Source: Pseudonocardia abyssalis
GTDB taxonomy: Bacteria; Actinomycetota; Actinomycetes; Mycobacteriales; Pseudonocardiaceae
Assembly: GCF_019263705.2 (NCBI RefSeq)
Contig: NZ_JADQDK010000001.1
Span: 1,736,001-1,800,000 of the forward strand
Length of the DNA: 64,000 nt
Direction of reading: 5' to 3'
Translations under genes and position numbers: made by a program
In this document: positions 25,941-37,258 of the stretch, one piece after another
Position numbering within the stretch: the first letter of the stretch is position 1
Layout of the letters: the number at the start of each line of letters is the position of its first letter
The notes under the pieces: model-generated
What the model was told of the DNA's origin: nothing
Databases searched by the model: none
What the model saw: only the letters and a program-made list of their open reading frames with translations

Positions 25941-26771
25941 ATGATGGGCCGGCTCAGCATCCGTCGACCGGTGGTCCGGATCGGCCCGGACGGTGCGCGG
26001 CGCGAGCTCGACACCCTGGCCGTCGAGGAGCCCCTGGAGCTGCGTGTCGACGGCAAGCCGCTGTCGGTCACGATGCGCACGCCCGGCCACGACGTGGAGC
26101 TGGCCCACGGCTTCCTGCTGACCGAGGGCGTGCTCGGCAGCGCGGCCGACATCTCCACCGCGCGCTACTGCGACTCCTTCGACGACGACGGCCGCAACAC
26201 CTACAACGTCCTCGACGTGGCGCTCGCCCCGGGCGTCGAGCCGCCGGACGCGAGCATCGAGCGCAACTTCTACACGACGTCGTCGTGCGGGGTGTGCGGC
26301 AAGGCGAGCCTCGACGCCGTCCGGCTCAAGACCCGCTTCTCCCCCGCCGCCGACCCGATGACGGTCTCCCCCGCCCTGCTCAGCGCCCTCCCCGACCGGC
26401 TGCGCGCGGCACAGAAACTGTTCGACTCCACCGGCGGCCTGCACGCCGCGGGCCTGTTCACCACCGACGGCGAGCTGCTCGTCGCGCGCGAGGACGTCGG
26501 CCGGCACAACGCCGTCGACAAGGTGCTCGGGTGGGCCCTGCTCGACGGGCGGGTCCCGGCGGCGGGCACGGTGCTGATGGTGTCCGGGCGGGCGTCGTTC
26601 GAGCTGGTGCAGAAGGCGGTCATGGCCGGGGTGCCGATGCTCTCGGCGGTCTCCGCGCCCAGCTCGCTCGCGGTCGAGCTGGCCGACGACACCGGCGTCA
26701 CGCTCGTCGGATTCCTGCGCGGGGAGACCATGAACGTCTACGCGGGGGCGCAGCGGATCGCCACCGGCTGA
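25941..26771 (+). CDS. fdhD: Formate dehydrogenase accessory sulfurtransferase FdhD
   Basis: 276 residues from the first ATG; the second ATG at 25944 has better spacing (5 bases) to GGAGG at 25934-25938 and may be the true start. FdhD moves sulfur from IscS-type desulfurases to the Mo-bisMGD cofactor, needed for formate dehydrogenase activity. The persulfide-carrying CGVC motif is at residues 115-118 (counting from 25944), inside [13 protein letters not shown]; downstream [23 protein letters not shown] and [13 protein letters not shown] are all diagnostic. Divergent from fdhA with a shared palindrome. Confidence 0.96.
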   Translation: MMGRLSIRRPVVRIGPDGARRELDTLAVEEPLELRVDGKPLSVTMRTPGHDVELAHGFLLTEGVLGSAADISTARYCDSFDDDGRNTYNVLDVALAPGVEPPDASIERNFYTTSSCGVCGKASLDAVRLKTRFSPAADPMTVSPALLSALPDRLRAAQKLFDSTGGLHAAGLFTTDGELLVAREDVGRHNAVDKVLGWALLDGRVPAAGTVLMVSGRASFELVQKAVMAGVPMLSAVSAPSSLAVELADDTGVTLVGFLRGETMNVYAGAQRIATG

Positions 26772-26809
26772 CCGCTGCGCCCCGGGTCCCCACGGCACAG
26801 GGTGATCAC

Positions 26810-27180
26810 GTGCCCATCGCGACCGAGCCCGACGTCGAGATGAGCACCCGCGGGACGTGCGCGGGCGCGGGAGGTCCGACGGCGTGTTCGACCCGTTCGC
26901 GCAGCAGGGACCCGACGACGCCGACGCCGTGGCCTGGGCCGCGACGATCGAGCCCGGCCGCGCGCACGCCTACGAGATCGACCTGTGGGCGACCTCCTGC
27001 GTGGTGGCTGCGGGGCACCGGCTGCGGGTGGAGATCGCATCCAGCTGCTTCCCGCGCTGGGTCCGCTACCCGCAGACCGGTGAGGAGGCGGTGCGCGCCA
27101 CCGCGTTCGCGCCGGCCCGCCAGGAGGTGTTCCACCACGCCGCGCGGCCCTCGCACGTCACGCTGCCGATCGTCCCGCGG
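26810..27180 (+). pseudogene. Remnant of a CocE/NonD-family hydrolase (X-Pro dipeptidyl-peptidase C-terminal domain)
   Basis: From GTG 26810 about 14 codons (VPIATEPDVEMSTR) resemble the start of CocE/NonD serine hydrolases. Then the frame changes and the central catalytic part is absent. From about 26884 to 27180 the frame codes for the C-terminal jelly-roll domain: EPGRAHAYEIDLWATSCVV, RLRVEIASSCFPRW, then HHAARPSHVTLPIVPR. There is no Ser nucleophile region, so it is an internal-deletion remnant. The C-terminal piece is in frame with the LacI gene and without a stop between them, but the LacI protein has its own start. Confidence 0.75.
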
Positions 27181-27237
27181 TCGGTCCGGCGCCGGGCCAC
27201 CTGCGACGATGTGCGGCGGACGACGGAGGCGAGGCCG

Positions 27238-28269
27238 ATGGCGGTGCGGGACGGGCGCGGGGCGCCCACACTGGAGTCGGTCGCGGCACGCGCGGGGGTC
27301 TCCCGGGCCACGGCCGGCCGCGTGCTGTCCGGGTCGACGACGGTCGGCCCCGAGGCCCGCGACGCGGTGCTCGCCGCGGCCGCCGAGCTGCGCTACGTCA
27401 CCAACCGGGCGGCCCGCTCGCTGATGACGCGGCGCAGCGACTCGATCGGCTTCGTCGTCGCCGAGTCCGAGGACCGCTTCTTCGCCGACCCCTACTTCTC
27501 CCAGGTCCTGCACGGTGCGCACGGGGTCGTGGCGCGCCACGACATGCAGCTCGTGTTCGCCGTGGTCAGCGGCGACGACGTCGAGCGGCAGCGCTTCGAG
27601 CGGTTCGCGCTCGGCGGCCACCTCGACGGTGCGATCCTGGTCTCCCTGCACGGCGACGACCCGCTGCCGCACCGCCTGCAGGACGCCGGGGTGCCGGTCG
27701 TGCTGTCCGGGCGCCCGTTCGCCCACGAGTCGCGCACCCCGCTCACCTACGTCGACGCCGACAACGTGGGCGGGGCGATGGCCGCGGTGCGGCTGCTCGC
27801 GCAGCTGGGGCGCAGGCGGATCGCGACGATCACCGGCCCGCTCGACATGGCCGCGTCCGTCGACCGCGTCGACGGGTTCCGGGCGGAGCTCGCCGCGCAC
27901 GACATCGTCGACGCCGGGGCGGCCGACGGCGACTTCAGCATCGCCGGGGGGCGGCGCGCGATGCTCGACCTGTTCGCCGCCGACCCCGCGATCGACGGCG
28001 TCTTCGCCGCGAACGACCTGATGGCGGCCGGGGCGCTGCAGGCCGCGCGCGAGCTGGGCCGTCGCGTGCCCGAGGATCTCGCGGTCGTCGGCTTCGACGA
28101 CTCCGCGATCGCGGCGTCCGCGCAGCCCGCGCTCACGACGGTCCGCCAGCCGATGGTCGAGATGGGTCGCACCCTGGCCACGCTGCTGCTCGACCAGATC
28201 ACCCACGGCGGCGAACCGCAGGCCCCCGTGATCCTGCCGACGGAGATCGTGCGCCGCGACTCCGCGTAG
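27238..28269 (+). CDS. LacI-family repressor of the beta-glucoside operon
   Basis: 343 residues. The HTH is at the N-terminus (PTLESVAARAGVSRATAGRV, about residues 10-29) with the hinge-helix consensus ALR replaced by AARSLMTRRS. The periplasmic-binding-like effector domain follows (SIGFVVAESED, DGAILVS, GRP, FAANDLMAAGAL, GFDDSAIAASAQPALTTVRQP). The ATG at 27238, with GGAGGCGAGG upstream, is preferred to the longer open frame that joins a hydrolase remnant. Two LacI-type palindromes lie between this gene and the sugar-binding-protein gene, so it very likely represses the ABC transporter and beta-glucosidase operon, as CebR does in Streptomyces. Confidence 0.93.
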   Translation: MAVRDGRGAPTLESVAARAGVSRATAGRVLSGSTTVGPEARDAVLAAAAELRYVTNRAARSLMTRRSDSIGFVVAESEDRFFADPYFSQVLHGAHGVVARHDMQLVFAVVSGDDVERQRFERFALGGHLDGAILVSLHGDDPLPHRLQDAGVPVVLSGRPFAHESRTPLTYVDADNVGGAMAAVRLLAQLGRRRIATITGPLDMAASVDRVDGFRAELAAHDIVDAGAADGDFSIAGGRRAMLDLFAADPAIDGVFAANDLMAAGALQAARELGRRVPEDLAVVGFDDSAIAASAQPALTTVRQPMVEMGRTLATLLLDQITHGGEPQAPVILPTEIVRRDSA

Positions 28270-28277
28270 ACGCTCGT

Positions 28278-28345
28278 GAGAGCGCTCTCTTGACTTCTCG
28301 CACGATCGGGGACACTCTCTCCGCACGGTGTGAGCGCGCTCTCAC
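28278..28345 (+). promoter_or_regulatory. Promoter with two LacI/CebR-type operators
   Basis: GAGAGCGCTCTC at 28278-28289 is a perfect palindrome; GTGAGCGCGCTCTCAC at 28330-28345 is one with a single mismatch. Centres are 54 bp apart. A TTGACT -35 candidate at 28290-28295 abuts the first and a CACTCT -10 candidate is at 28313-28318 (17-bp spacer). The CGCT core matches LacI-family sites such as the CebR site TGGGAGCGCTCCCA. Confidence 0.75.
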
Positions 28346-28388
28346 GGGCTCGCCCACCGCCGACGACGACGCCGGCCCGGGAGAACAC

Positions 28389-29684
28389 GTGAAGAACATC
28401 CGCAAGACGTCCACCGCCGCACTCACCACCGCCGTGGCGGGCACGCTGCTGCTCGCCGCCTGCGGGGGCGGCGGCGGGTCCGCGCCCGACGACGGCACGA
28501 CGGTGCTCACCGTCGGCCTCTTCGGCACGTTCGGCTACGAGGAGCTCGGGCTGTTCGACCGCTACGAGGCCGAGCACCCCGGCATCACGATCACCTACGA
28601 GTCCACGCAGGGCGAGGACAAGTACTGGCCCGCACTGCAGACCCGTCTCGCCTCGGGCAGCGGCGTCGCCGACGTCCAGGGCATCGAGGTCGCGCGCATC
28701 GCCGACGTCGTCGCCAACCAGCAGGACCTCTGGACCGACCTGCGCAACACCGCCGCGGCCCCGTCCATCGACGGCTACGTCGAGTGGAAGGAACCGGCGG
28801 CCACCACCGCCGACGGCGCCGTGCTCGGTCTCGGCACCGACATCGGCCCCATGGGCATCTGCTACCGCTCCGACCTGCTCGCCCAGGCCGGCCTGCCCAC
28901 CGACCCGGCCGCCCTGTCGGCCCGCCTCACCAGCTGGGACGACTACGTCGCTCTCGGCACCGAGTACCGGGCCGCGGCCCCCGCGGGCAGCGCGTGGATG
29001 GACTCCGCGGGCGGGTTCTACAACGCGATCATCTCCACCGAGCAGGAGATCTACTACGACGCCACGGGCAACCTGGTGCACGAGTCCAACCCCGCCGTCC
29101 GCTCGGCGTTCGACACCGCCGCCGCGGCCGGCCAGGCCGGGCTCACCGCACGCCTGGAGCAGTTCGTCGACCCGGGCTGGGACGCCGGTTTCGCCTCCGG
29201 CAGCTTCGCGACCATCGCCTGCCCGTCCTGGATGATCGGCTACATCAAGGGCAAGGCCGGCGACGCGGGCTCCGGCCTGTGGAACGTCACGACGCTGCCC
29301 GGCGGCGCGGGTGGCAACTGGGGCGGCGCCTACCTGGGCATCCCCGCCTCCAGCGAGCACGTCGAGGAGGCCGCCGAGCTGATCGCCTGGCTCACCGCCC
29401 CCGAGCAGCAGGCCGAGGTGTTCGCCTCGGTCGGCAACTTCCCGTCGACCACGGCGGCGATCGCGATGGTCGGCGACGCCACCGACCCGTGGTTCAACGG
29501 AGCCCCCATCGGGCAGATCTTCTCCGACTCCTCCACCAACGCACCGGTGCAGATCCTCGGCCCGGAGGACGGTGTGATCAAGAGCGCGATGGTGCAGGCG
29601 CTGCTGTCGGTCGAGGCCAACGGGGTCACCCCCGCGGACGCCTGGAACTCCGCACTCGCCGACGTGAACAACCAGGTCGGCTGA
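28389..29684 (+). CDS. Sugar ABC transporter substrate-binding lipoprotein
   Basis: 431 residues from the GTG at 28389. A lipoprotein signal peptide is clear: positively charged start, hydrophobic stretch and lipobox LLAAC with Cys25. The body is an SBP_bac_1 (CUT1) binding protein, with WTDLRNT, MGICYRSDLLAQAGLPTDP and WMIGYIKGK segments, and is close in kind to cellobiose-binding CebE proteins. Anchored outside the membrane, it delivers oligosaccharide to the two permeases that follow. No ATPase gene lies in the operon, so a shared MsiK-like ATPase is expected elsewhere, as in Streptomyces. First gene after the operator region. Confidence 0.93.
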   Translation: MKNIRKTSTAALTTAVAGTLLLAACGGGGGSAPDDGTTVLTVGLFGTFGYEELGLFDRYEAEHPGITITYESTQGEDKYWPALQTRLASGSGVADVQGIEVARIADVVANQQDLWTDLRNTAAAPSIDGYVEWKEPAATTADGAVLGLGTDIGPMGICYRSDLLAQAGLPTDPAALSARLTSWDDYVALGTEYRAAAPAGSAWMDSAGGFYNAIISTEQEIYYDATGNLVHESNPAVRSAFDTAAAAGQAGLTARLEQFVDPGWDAGFASGSFATIACPSWMIGYIKGKAGDAGSGLWNVTTLPGGAGGNWGGAYLGIPASSEHVEEAAELIAWLTAPEQQAEVFASVGNFPSTTAAIAMVGDATDPWFNGAPIGQIFSDSSTNAPVQILGPEDGVIKSAMVQALLSVEANGVTPADAWNSALADVNNQVG

Positions 29685-29686
29685 GC

Positions 29687-30640
29687 GTGCCGACCACTCT
29701 GCGTCCGGCTCCCGGGGTGCGCACGCCCCCGCGGGCCGGGACCCCGTGGCGCACCCGGCTCTTCCAGGTGGAGGAGCGCACCGCCCCCTACGCCTACATC
29801 GCGCCGTTCTTCCTGCTCTTCGCCGCGTTCGGGCTGTTCCCGCTGGTCTACACGGCGTGGATCAGCCTGCACTCCTACAAGCTCGGCTCCGACATGGAGT
29901 GGCTCGGCCTGGACAACTACACCTGGCTGCTGTCCAACCCGGAGTTCTACAACGCGCTGTGGAAGACCGTCACGATCGGCGTCCTGTCGACGGTGCCGCA
30001 GCTCGCCATCGCGTTGGGCCTCGCGCACCTGCTCAACTACCGGATGCGGGGCCGCACGTTCTTCCGCGTCTCGATGATCATGCCGTACGCCACCTCGGTG
30101 GCGGCCGCGGCGCTGGTGTTCGCCCAGCTGTTCGGCCGCGACGCGGGGGCCGTCAACTGGCTGCTCGGCATCGTCGGGGTCGACGCGGTCGACTGGCGCA
30201 ACGGCGACTGGACGGCCCAGGTCGCCATCTCCGTCATCGTCATCTGGCGCTGGACCGGCTACAACGCGCTGATCTACCTGGCCGGCATGCAGTCGATCAG
30301 CCAGGACCTCTACGAGGCCGCCGCCCTGGACGGGGCGAGCCGCTGGCAGCAGTTCCGGCACGTCACGCTGCCCGGGCTGCGCCCGACGATCCTGTTCACG
30401 ATCGTCGTCTCCACGATCGGCGCCAGCCAGCTCTTCGGCGAGCCGCTGATCTTCGGCGGCGGGAAACCCGACGGCGGCGCGCTCGGGCAGTACCAGACGC
30501 TCGGGCTGTTCATGTACCAGCAGGGCTGGACCTACGGCAGCCTCGGCCGCGCCGCCACCGTCGCCTGGGTGACGTTCCTGCTGATCATCGTGCTGGTCCT
30601 GGTGAACACCCGGCTGGCGAAGCGGAGGGCCTCGAAGTGA
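29687..30640 (+). CDS. Sugar ABC transporter permease (CebF-like)
   Basis: 317 residues, GTG start 2 bases after the stop of the binding protein. Six hydrophobic helices, first at [19 protein letters not shown]; the EAA loop for ATPase contact reads [25 protein letters not shown] (about 207-231, shown in two overlapping parts). Partner of the next permease in the membrane. Its stop overlaps the start of the next gene (GTGA). Confidence 0.94.
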   Translation: MPTTLRPAPGVRTPPRAGTPWRTRLFQVEERTAPYAYIAPFFLLFAAFGLFPLVYTAWISLHSYKLGSDMEWLGLDNYTWLLSNPEFYNALWKTVTIGVLSTVPQLAIALGLAHLLNYRMRGRTFFRVSMIMPYATSVAAAALVFAQLFGRDAGAVNWLLGIVGVDAVDWRNGDWTAQVAISVIVIWRWTGYNALIYLAGMQSISQDLYEAAALDGASRWQQFRHVTLPGLRPTILFTIVVSTIGASQLFGEPLIFGGGKPDGGALGQYQTLGLFMYQQGWTYGSLGRAATVAWVTFLLIIVLVLVNTRLAKRRASK

Positions 30641-31524
30641 CCGCGACCCTGGAACGCCCGCCCGTCACCCCGGTGCCGCCCCCGGCGTCGCGGAAGCGGT
30701 TGCGCCGCAACGACACGGCGGGCCCCCTGGCCTACGTCCTGCTCGGGATCACCGCGCTGGTGTTCCTGGTGCCCTTCTACTACATGATCGTCGCGGCCAG
30801 CCGGCCGATGGCGGAGATGAACCGGACCCCGCCGCCGCTGACGCCGGGCCCGGACCTGTGGTCCAACGTCGTCAAGGCGATCGACTCGCAGGACATCGGG
30901 CTCGCGCTGGTCAACTCGACGATCGTGTCCGGCGTGATCACCGTGAGCACGGTGCTGCTGTGCACGCTGGCCGGGTTCGCGTTCGCCAAGCTGCGCTTCC
31001 GCGGGCGCGCGGCGCTGTTCGGGGTCGCGCTGGGCACGATGATGATCCCGCCCAGCCTCGGCGTCGTCCCGCTCTACGCGCTCATGGCGAACCTCGGGCT
31101 CGCCGGCGAGCTCAGCTCGGTGATCCTGCCGTCGCTCGTCGCCGCGTTCGGGGTGTTCTTCATGCGCCAGTACCTCATCCAGACGCTGCCCGACGAGCTG
31201 CTCGACGCGGCGAAGGTCGACGGAGCCACGTCGCTGCGCACGTTCTGGTCCATCGTCCTGCCCGTCGCCCGCCCGGGCATGGCGGTGCTCGCGATGCTCA
31301 CGTTCATGACGGCCTGGAACGACTTCTTCTGGCCGGTCATCACGCTGAACTCGTCCAACCCCACCGTGCAGGTGGCGCTGAACAACCTCGGCAGCGGGTA
31401 CGTCCCGGACACCTCGGTGATCATGGCGGGCACCCTCGTCGGGACGCTGCCGGTGATCGTGGTCTTCCTGCTGCTCGGCCGTCAGATCGTCGGCGGCATC
31501 ATCGCCGGCGCCGTGAAGGGATGA
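30637..31524 (+). CDS. Sugar ABC transporter permease (CebG-like)
   Basis: 295 residues, GTG start overlapping the previous stop. Six helices; the EAA loop is [20 protein letters not shown]. The N-terminal 30 residues are Pro/Arg-rich and cytosolic. Together with the CebF-like permease it forms the translocation path for the sugar. The stop overlaps the ATG of the beta-glucosidase gene, so the whole set is translated in a coupled manner. Confidence 0.94.
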   Translation: MTATLERPPVTPVPPPASRKRLRRNDTAGPLAYVLLGITALVFLVPFYYMIVAASRPMAEMNRTPPPLTPGPDLWSNVVKAIDSQDIGLALVNSTIVSGVITVSTVLLCTLAGFAFAKLRFRGRAALFGVALGTMMIPPSLGVVPLYALMANLGLAGELSSVILPSLVAAFGVFFMRQYLIQTLPDELLDAAKVDGATSLRTFWSIVLPVARPGMAVLAMLTFMTAWNDFFWPVITLNSSNPTVQVALNNLGSGYVPDTSVIMAGTLVGTLPVIVVFLLLGRQIVGGIIAGAVKG

Positions 31525-32990
31525 CCCGCTTGACCACCACGCACCCAGCGACCGCCACACACGCAGCCGCGGCCACCACCCCGCTGACCTTCCCCACCGG
31601 GTTCCTGTGGGGCTCGGCCACCGCCGCCTACCAGATCGAGGGGGCCGTCGCCGAGGGCGGGCGCACGCCGTCGATCTGGGACACCTACGCCCACACCCCG
31701 GGCCGGGTGAGCAACGGCGACACCGGTGACGTCGCCGTCGACCACTACCACCGCTTCCGCGCCGACGTCGCACTCATGGCCCGGCTCGGGCTCACCTCGT
31801 ACCGGTTCTCGGTGTCCTGGTCGCGGATCACCCCGCAGGTCACCGCCGACGGGCTCGGCCCGGTGAACGCCGAGGGGCTCGCGTTCTACTCCGACCTGGT
31901 CGACGAGCTGCTCGCCGTCGGGATCACCCCGGCCGTCACGCTGTACCACTGGGACCTCCCGCAGGCCCTGGAGGACACGGGCGGCTGGACGGCCCGCGCG
32001 ACGGCGGAGCGGTTCGGCGAGTACGCCGGGGTCGTCGCCGCCGCGCTGGGTGACCGGGTGCGGCTGTTCATCACGCTCAACGAACCGTGGTGCACCGCCT
32101 ACCTCGGCTACGCCAGCGGCGTGCACGCGCCGGGCCGCACCGAGGACGCCGCGGCGCTCGCCGCCGTGCACCACCTCAACCTGGCCCACGGTCTCGGCGC
32201 CGCCGCGGTCCGGGCGGCCGTCCCGGACGCGCGGATCTCGATCAGCCTCAACCTGGTGTGGGTGCGCCCTGAGACGGACGCGGCGCCCGACGTCGACGCC
32301 GCCCGGCGCGTCGACGGCCTGCAGAACCGCGTGTTCCTCGACCCGCTGCTGCGCGGCTCCTACCCCGCCGACGTACTCGCCGACACCGCCGCCGTCACGG
32401 ACTGGGGGTTCGTGCGGCCGGGTGACCTCGCCACCATCGCAGCCGGGGGCGTCGACGTGCTGGGGGTGAACTACTACTCCCCCACCGTCGTGCGGCACTG
32501 GACCCGCGAGCGGCCCAAGGAGTACGCCGACGGCCACGGCGACGGGGCGGCGAGCCCGTGGATCGCGTGCGAGGACGTCGAGTTCCCGTTCCGCCCCGGC
32601 CGCAAGACCGACATGGGCTGGGGCATCGACCCCCGCGGCATGACCGAGCTGCTGGTGCGGATGGCGCACGAGCACCCGGGCCTGGAGCTGCTGGTCACCG
32701 AGAACGGGGCCGCGTTCCCCGACGTCGTGGGACCCGACGGCCGCGTCGCCGACCCGGACCGCCGCGAGTACCTGCGGACCCACATCGCCGCGGTGCACGC
32801 CGCGATCACCGCCGGTGCACCGGTCGTCGGGTACTGCGTGTGGTCGCTGCTCGACAACTTCGAGTGGGCGTGGGGGTACGGCAAGCGTTTCGGGATCGTG
32901 CACGTCGACTACGCCACCCAGGAGCGGACCGTGAAGGACAGCGCCCTGTTCTACGCCGACGTGATCCGGGCGAACGCGGTGCAGCCCTAG
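31521..32990 (+). CDS. Beta-glucosidase, glycoside hydrolase family 1
   Basis: 489 residues. Substrate-binding start [19 protein letters not shown], acid/base Glu188 in TLNEPW, nucleophile Glu394 in [10 protein letters not shown] and the C-terminal [23 protein letters not shown] aglycone region are all present. No signal peptide, so it cleaves imported cellobiose or other beta-glucosides in the cytosol. An Ala/Thr-rich N-terminal extension of ~20 residues precedes the domain. Last gene of the LacI-controlled operon, ATGA overlap with the permease. Confidence 0.96.
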   Translation: MTRLTTTHPATATHAAAATTPLTFPTGFLWGSATAAYQIEGAVAEGGRTPSIWDTYAHTPGRVSNGDTGDVAVDHYHRFRADVALMARLGLTSYRFSVSWSRITPQVTADGLGPVNAEGLAFYSDLVDELLAVGITPAVTLYHWDLPQALEDTGGWTARATAERFGEYAGVVAAALGDRVRLFITLNEPWCTAYLGYASGVHAPGRTEDAAALAAVHHLNLAHGLGAAAVRAAVPDARISISLNLVWVRPETDAAPDVDAARRVDGLQNRVFLDPLLRGSYPADVLADTAAVTDWGFVRPGDLATIAAGGVDVLGVNYYSPTVVRHWTRERPKEYADGHGDGAASPWIACEDVEFPFRPGRKTDMGWGIDPRGMTELLVRMAHEHPGLELLVTENGAAFPDVVGPDGRVADPDRREYLRTHIAAVHAAITAGAPVVGYCVWSLLDNFEWAWGYGKRFGIVHVDYATQERTVKDSALFYADVIRANAVQP

Positions 32991-33054
32991 CCCCCGGTCC
33001 CGAGTCCGAGCCCGAGCCCCGGTGATCGTTCCGAGGTGCACCTCGTGGCGATCG

Positions 33055-33340
33055 GACGTCGATGCCGAGGTTGATCACGCCGAGGTGGCCGGTGGCGGTC
33101 CGTCGGGCCGTGAGCAGTCCGCTCGCCTCGTAGATCGGGTCCTCGGCGTTGTCGGTGTCGCGGCCGGTGTGGCCGGAGTACGGCGTAGGCCGCGTCGGCG
33201 AGGGCGTCGTCGACGTAGCCCTGGGTGGCCAGCACCGTGGCCCGGTCGATGTGCACCGTGACCTGGATGTGGGTGGTGCGGACGCGGTACCAGCCCGGGA
33301 AGACGGTGCTGAACTGCACGATCCCGCGGTCGTCGTCCAT
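33055..33340 (-). pseudogene. Frameshifted C-terminal remnant of an intradiol ring-cleavage dioxygenase
   Basis: From 33340 leftward the frame codes for DDDRGIVQFSTVFPGWYRVR then THIQVTVHIDRATVLATQGY and VDDALADAAYA, the C-terminal beta-sandwich of intradiol dioxygenases. Near 33181 one extra base shifts the frame; the sequence then continues in the next frame as YSGHTGRDTDNAEDPIY and ATGHLGVINLGIDV, again typical. The N-terminal two thirds with the iron ligands are absent. A dead fragment, surrounded by otherwise intact genes. The rest of the gap (32991-33054, 33341-33418) shows nothing recognisable. Confidence 0.75.
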
Positions 33341-33418
33341 CGATCTCCCTCGGTGGCGGTGGGTACGCCGCCGGGGGTGTCGTCCGGGCGCGTGCGCGAG
33401 CTGTGCGGGCCCGTGGGA

Positions 33419-34342
33419 TCAGGTCAGCGTGCTGCGCAGGGCTGCGAGCTGGTCCAGCGCCGCGACCGGGTCCTCCGCCGCGGGGATGAGCACCACCGAG
33501 TCGGCTCCGGCGTCGCGCAGGGCGTCGAACGAGCGGCGGGCGGAGTCGCCGGAGATCGTGAGCTCGTCGAGCCAGGCGTCGGGGAGCTCCGCGGCGTCCT
33601 CGAGGGCCGACAGCTCGTCGGTGAGCGCACCCCACTGCCCGGACGACCCGCCGCTGCGCACCCCGTCGGCGACGAGCGGGCGCACGGCGTCGCGGTCGGG
33701 CGCGGCGTAGGCGTACACCGTGACGTGGTGGGCGTCGGTGCGCCCCGCCTCCGCGCGGCCCTCGTCGATCCGCTCCCGCGCCCACCGCACGTACGCCGGC
33801 ACCGACAGCTCGGTCAGCACCGTGCCGTCGGCGACCCGGCCCGAGACGCGCAGCGACCTCGGCCCCCGAACCCCCGTGGCCACCGGCGGCACGACGGGCG
33901 GGGGGAACTCCAGCACGACGTCGTCGAGGTGCACGTGCCGGCCGTCGACGGTGACGCGCTCACCGCGCAGCAGGGCCCGCACCGCCGAGGTCGTCTCCTG
34001 CAGCGCCGCGAGCTGCGACGAGGGGAACGCGCCGATCTGGTGCATCCACGACGTGACGCCGTGCCCGATGCCCGGTCGCACTCGACCGGGGAACATCCGG
34101 GCGAGCGCGGCGATCTCCAGGGCGGTCGTGGCCGGGTTGCGCATCACCGCGGGCAGGACGCCGAGCCCGACGGAGATCCGCTCGGTCGCGGCGAGGGCGA
34201 CCGCCCCCGCCGCGATCCCGCCCGCGTAGAAGCAGTCCTCGACGACCCACAGCTCGTCGAAGCCGAGGTCCTCGACCCCGCGCGCGTAGGCGGCGGTGTG
34301 CTCCGGGAGCACCTCCCGCCGCAGCATCGCCCCGAGCGCCAC
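33419..34342 (-). CDS. LLM-class (F420-dependent type) flavin oxidoreductase
   Basis: 307 residues of the luciferase-like TIM-barrel family. Visible marks: DLGFDELWVVED near the N-terminus, TERISVGLGVLPAVMRNPATTALEIAAL-type segment, FPGRVRPGIGHG and VAGRVADGT-like SGRVADGTVLTE. Most actinobacterial members use coenzyme F420 in place of FMN; the substrate is unknown. The GTG at 34342 starts 2 bases past the sufT stop on the same strand, so it is probably cotranscribed as the last gene of the suf operon, which may be chance. Confidence 0.85.
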   Translation of the reverse strand: MALGAMLRREVLPEHTAAYARGVEDLGFDELWVVEDCFYAGGIAAGAVALAATERISVGLGVLPAVMRNPATTALEIAALARMFPGRVRPGIGHGVTSWMHQIGAFPSSQLAALQETTSAVRALLRGERVTVDGRHVHLDDVVLEFPPPVVPPVATGVRGPRSLRVSGRVADGTVLTELSVPAYVRWARERIDEGRAEAGRTDAHHVTVYAYAAPDRDAVRPLVADGVRSGGSSGQWGALTDELSALEDAAELPDAWLDELTISGDSARRSFDALRDAGADSVVLIPAAEDPVAALDQLAALRSTLT

Positions 34343-34344
34343 CG

Positions 34345-34773
34345 TCAGACGCGGAAGCCGAGCGCCCGCAGCTGCTCGCGGCCGTCCTCGGTGATCTTCT
34401 CCGGGCCCCACGGCGGCATCCAGACCCAGTTGATCTTGATGTCGTTCACCAGGCCGCCGGTGCCGCCCCCGGTCAGCGCGGAGCGGGTCTGCTCCTCGAT
34501 GACGTCGGTGAGCGGGCAGGCCGCACTGGTCAGCGTCATGTCGATCGTGGCCACGCCGTCGGTGGCCGCGATGCCGTACACCAGGCCCAGGTCGACGACG
34601 TTGATCCCGAGCTCGGGGTCGACCACGTCGCGCATGGCCTCCTCGAGGTCGTCGACAGACGGGTTCGTGTCGGCGGCCGCGGGCGGCTCGGGCATCCCGG
34701 CGGCGCCGCGGACGACGTCCTCGGTGGGCTCGGTGGGCTCGGTGGTCTCGGTGGTCTCGGTGGTCTCACTCAT
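34345..34773 (-). CDS. sufT: Fe-S assembly protein SufT (DUF59/MIP18 family)
   Basis: 142 residues. An N-terminal low-complexity stretch SETTETTETTEPTEPTED comes from a 9-bp DNA repeat (34722-34766). The DUF59 domain has DPELGINVVDLGLVYGI and the conserved Cys in LTSAACPLTDVIEEQ. SufT proteins help Fe-S maturation, mainly under high demand. The ATG overlaps the sufU stop (ATGA). Same place as Rv1466 in mycobacteria. Confidence 0.94.
   Translation of the reverse strand: MSETTETTETTEPTEPTEDVVRGAAGMPEPPAAADTNPSVDDLEEAMRDVVDPELGINVVDLGLVYGIAATDGVATIDMTLTSAACPLTDVIEEQTRSALTGGGTGGLVNDIKINWVWMPPWGPEKITEDGREQLRALGFRV
34722..34766. repeat. 9-bp coding repeat in sufT
   Basis: Five tandem 9-bp units CGGTGGGCT or CGGTGGTCT on the + strand code on the other strand for the TET/TEP repeats at the SufT N-terminus. 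In-frame slippage repeat. Confidence 0.7.
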
Positions 34774-35222
34774 GCTGTTGCCTCCTTGGAGTCGCCGACC
34801 CGGATGACCGCGTCCTTGAACGCCATCCACCCGAGCAGCGCACACTTGACCCGCGCCGGGTACTTCGCGACGCCGGCGAACGCCACGCCGTCGCCGAGCA
34901 CGTCCTCGTCGGGCTCGACCTTCCCGCGTCCCTGCGCCATCTCCTGGAACGCCTGGAGGATCTTCATCGAGTCGCCGACCGACCGCCCGACGACGAGGTC
35001 GGTGAGCACCGACGCCGATGCCTGGCTGATCGAGCAGCCGAGGGTCTCGTGGGAGACCTCGGCGACCGTGTCGCCGTCGAGCCGCACGCGCAGCGTGATC
35101 TCGTCGCCGCAGGTCGGGTTGATCTGCATCGACTCGGTGTCGAACGGCTCGCGCAGTCCGGCGCCGTGCGGCGTGCGGTAGTGGTCCAGGATGATCTCCT
35201 GGTACATCTGCTCCAGCTGCAT
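34770..35222 (-). CDS. sufU: Zinc-dependent sulfurtransferase SufU
   Basis: 150 residues. The zinc-site residues are Cys38 and Asp40 (NPTCGDEI), Cys63 (LGCSISQAS) and Cys127 (VKCALLGW). SufU takes the persulfide from SufS and passes sulfur to SufBCD. ATG 35222 is 3 bases after the sufS stop. It replaces SufE, as is normal in Gram-positive bacteria. Confidence 0.96.
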   Translation of the reverse strand: MQLEQMYQEIILDHYRTPHGAGLREPFDTESMQINPTCGDEITLRVRLDGDTVAEVSHETLGCSISQASASVLTDLVVGRSVGDSMKILQAFQEMAQGRGKVEPDEDVLGDGVAFAGVAKYPARVKCALLGWMAFKDAVIRVGDSKEATA

Positions 35223-35224
35223 GT

Positions 35225-37233
<2,009 letters not shown>

Positions 37234-37258
37234 GTGTGAATCGCTCCGTGTGGTGGTG

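Noticed and set aside
26857..28269. Single 470-residue LacI fusion protein
   Set aside because: The first part is a hydrolase remnant, and a good ribosome site and ATG stand directly before the HTH at 27238.
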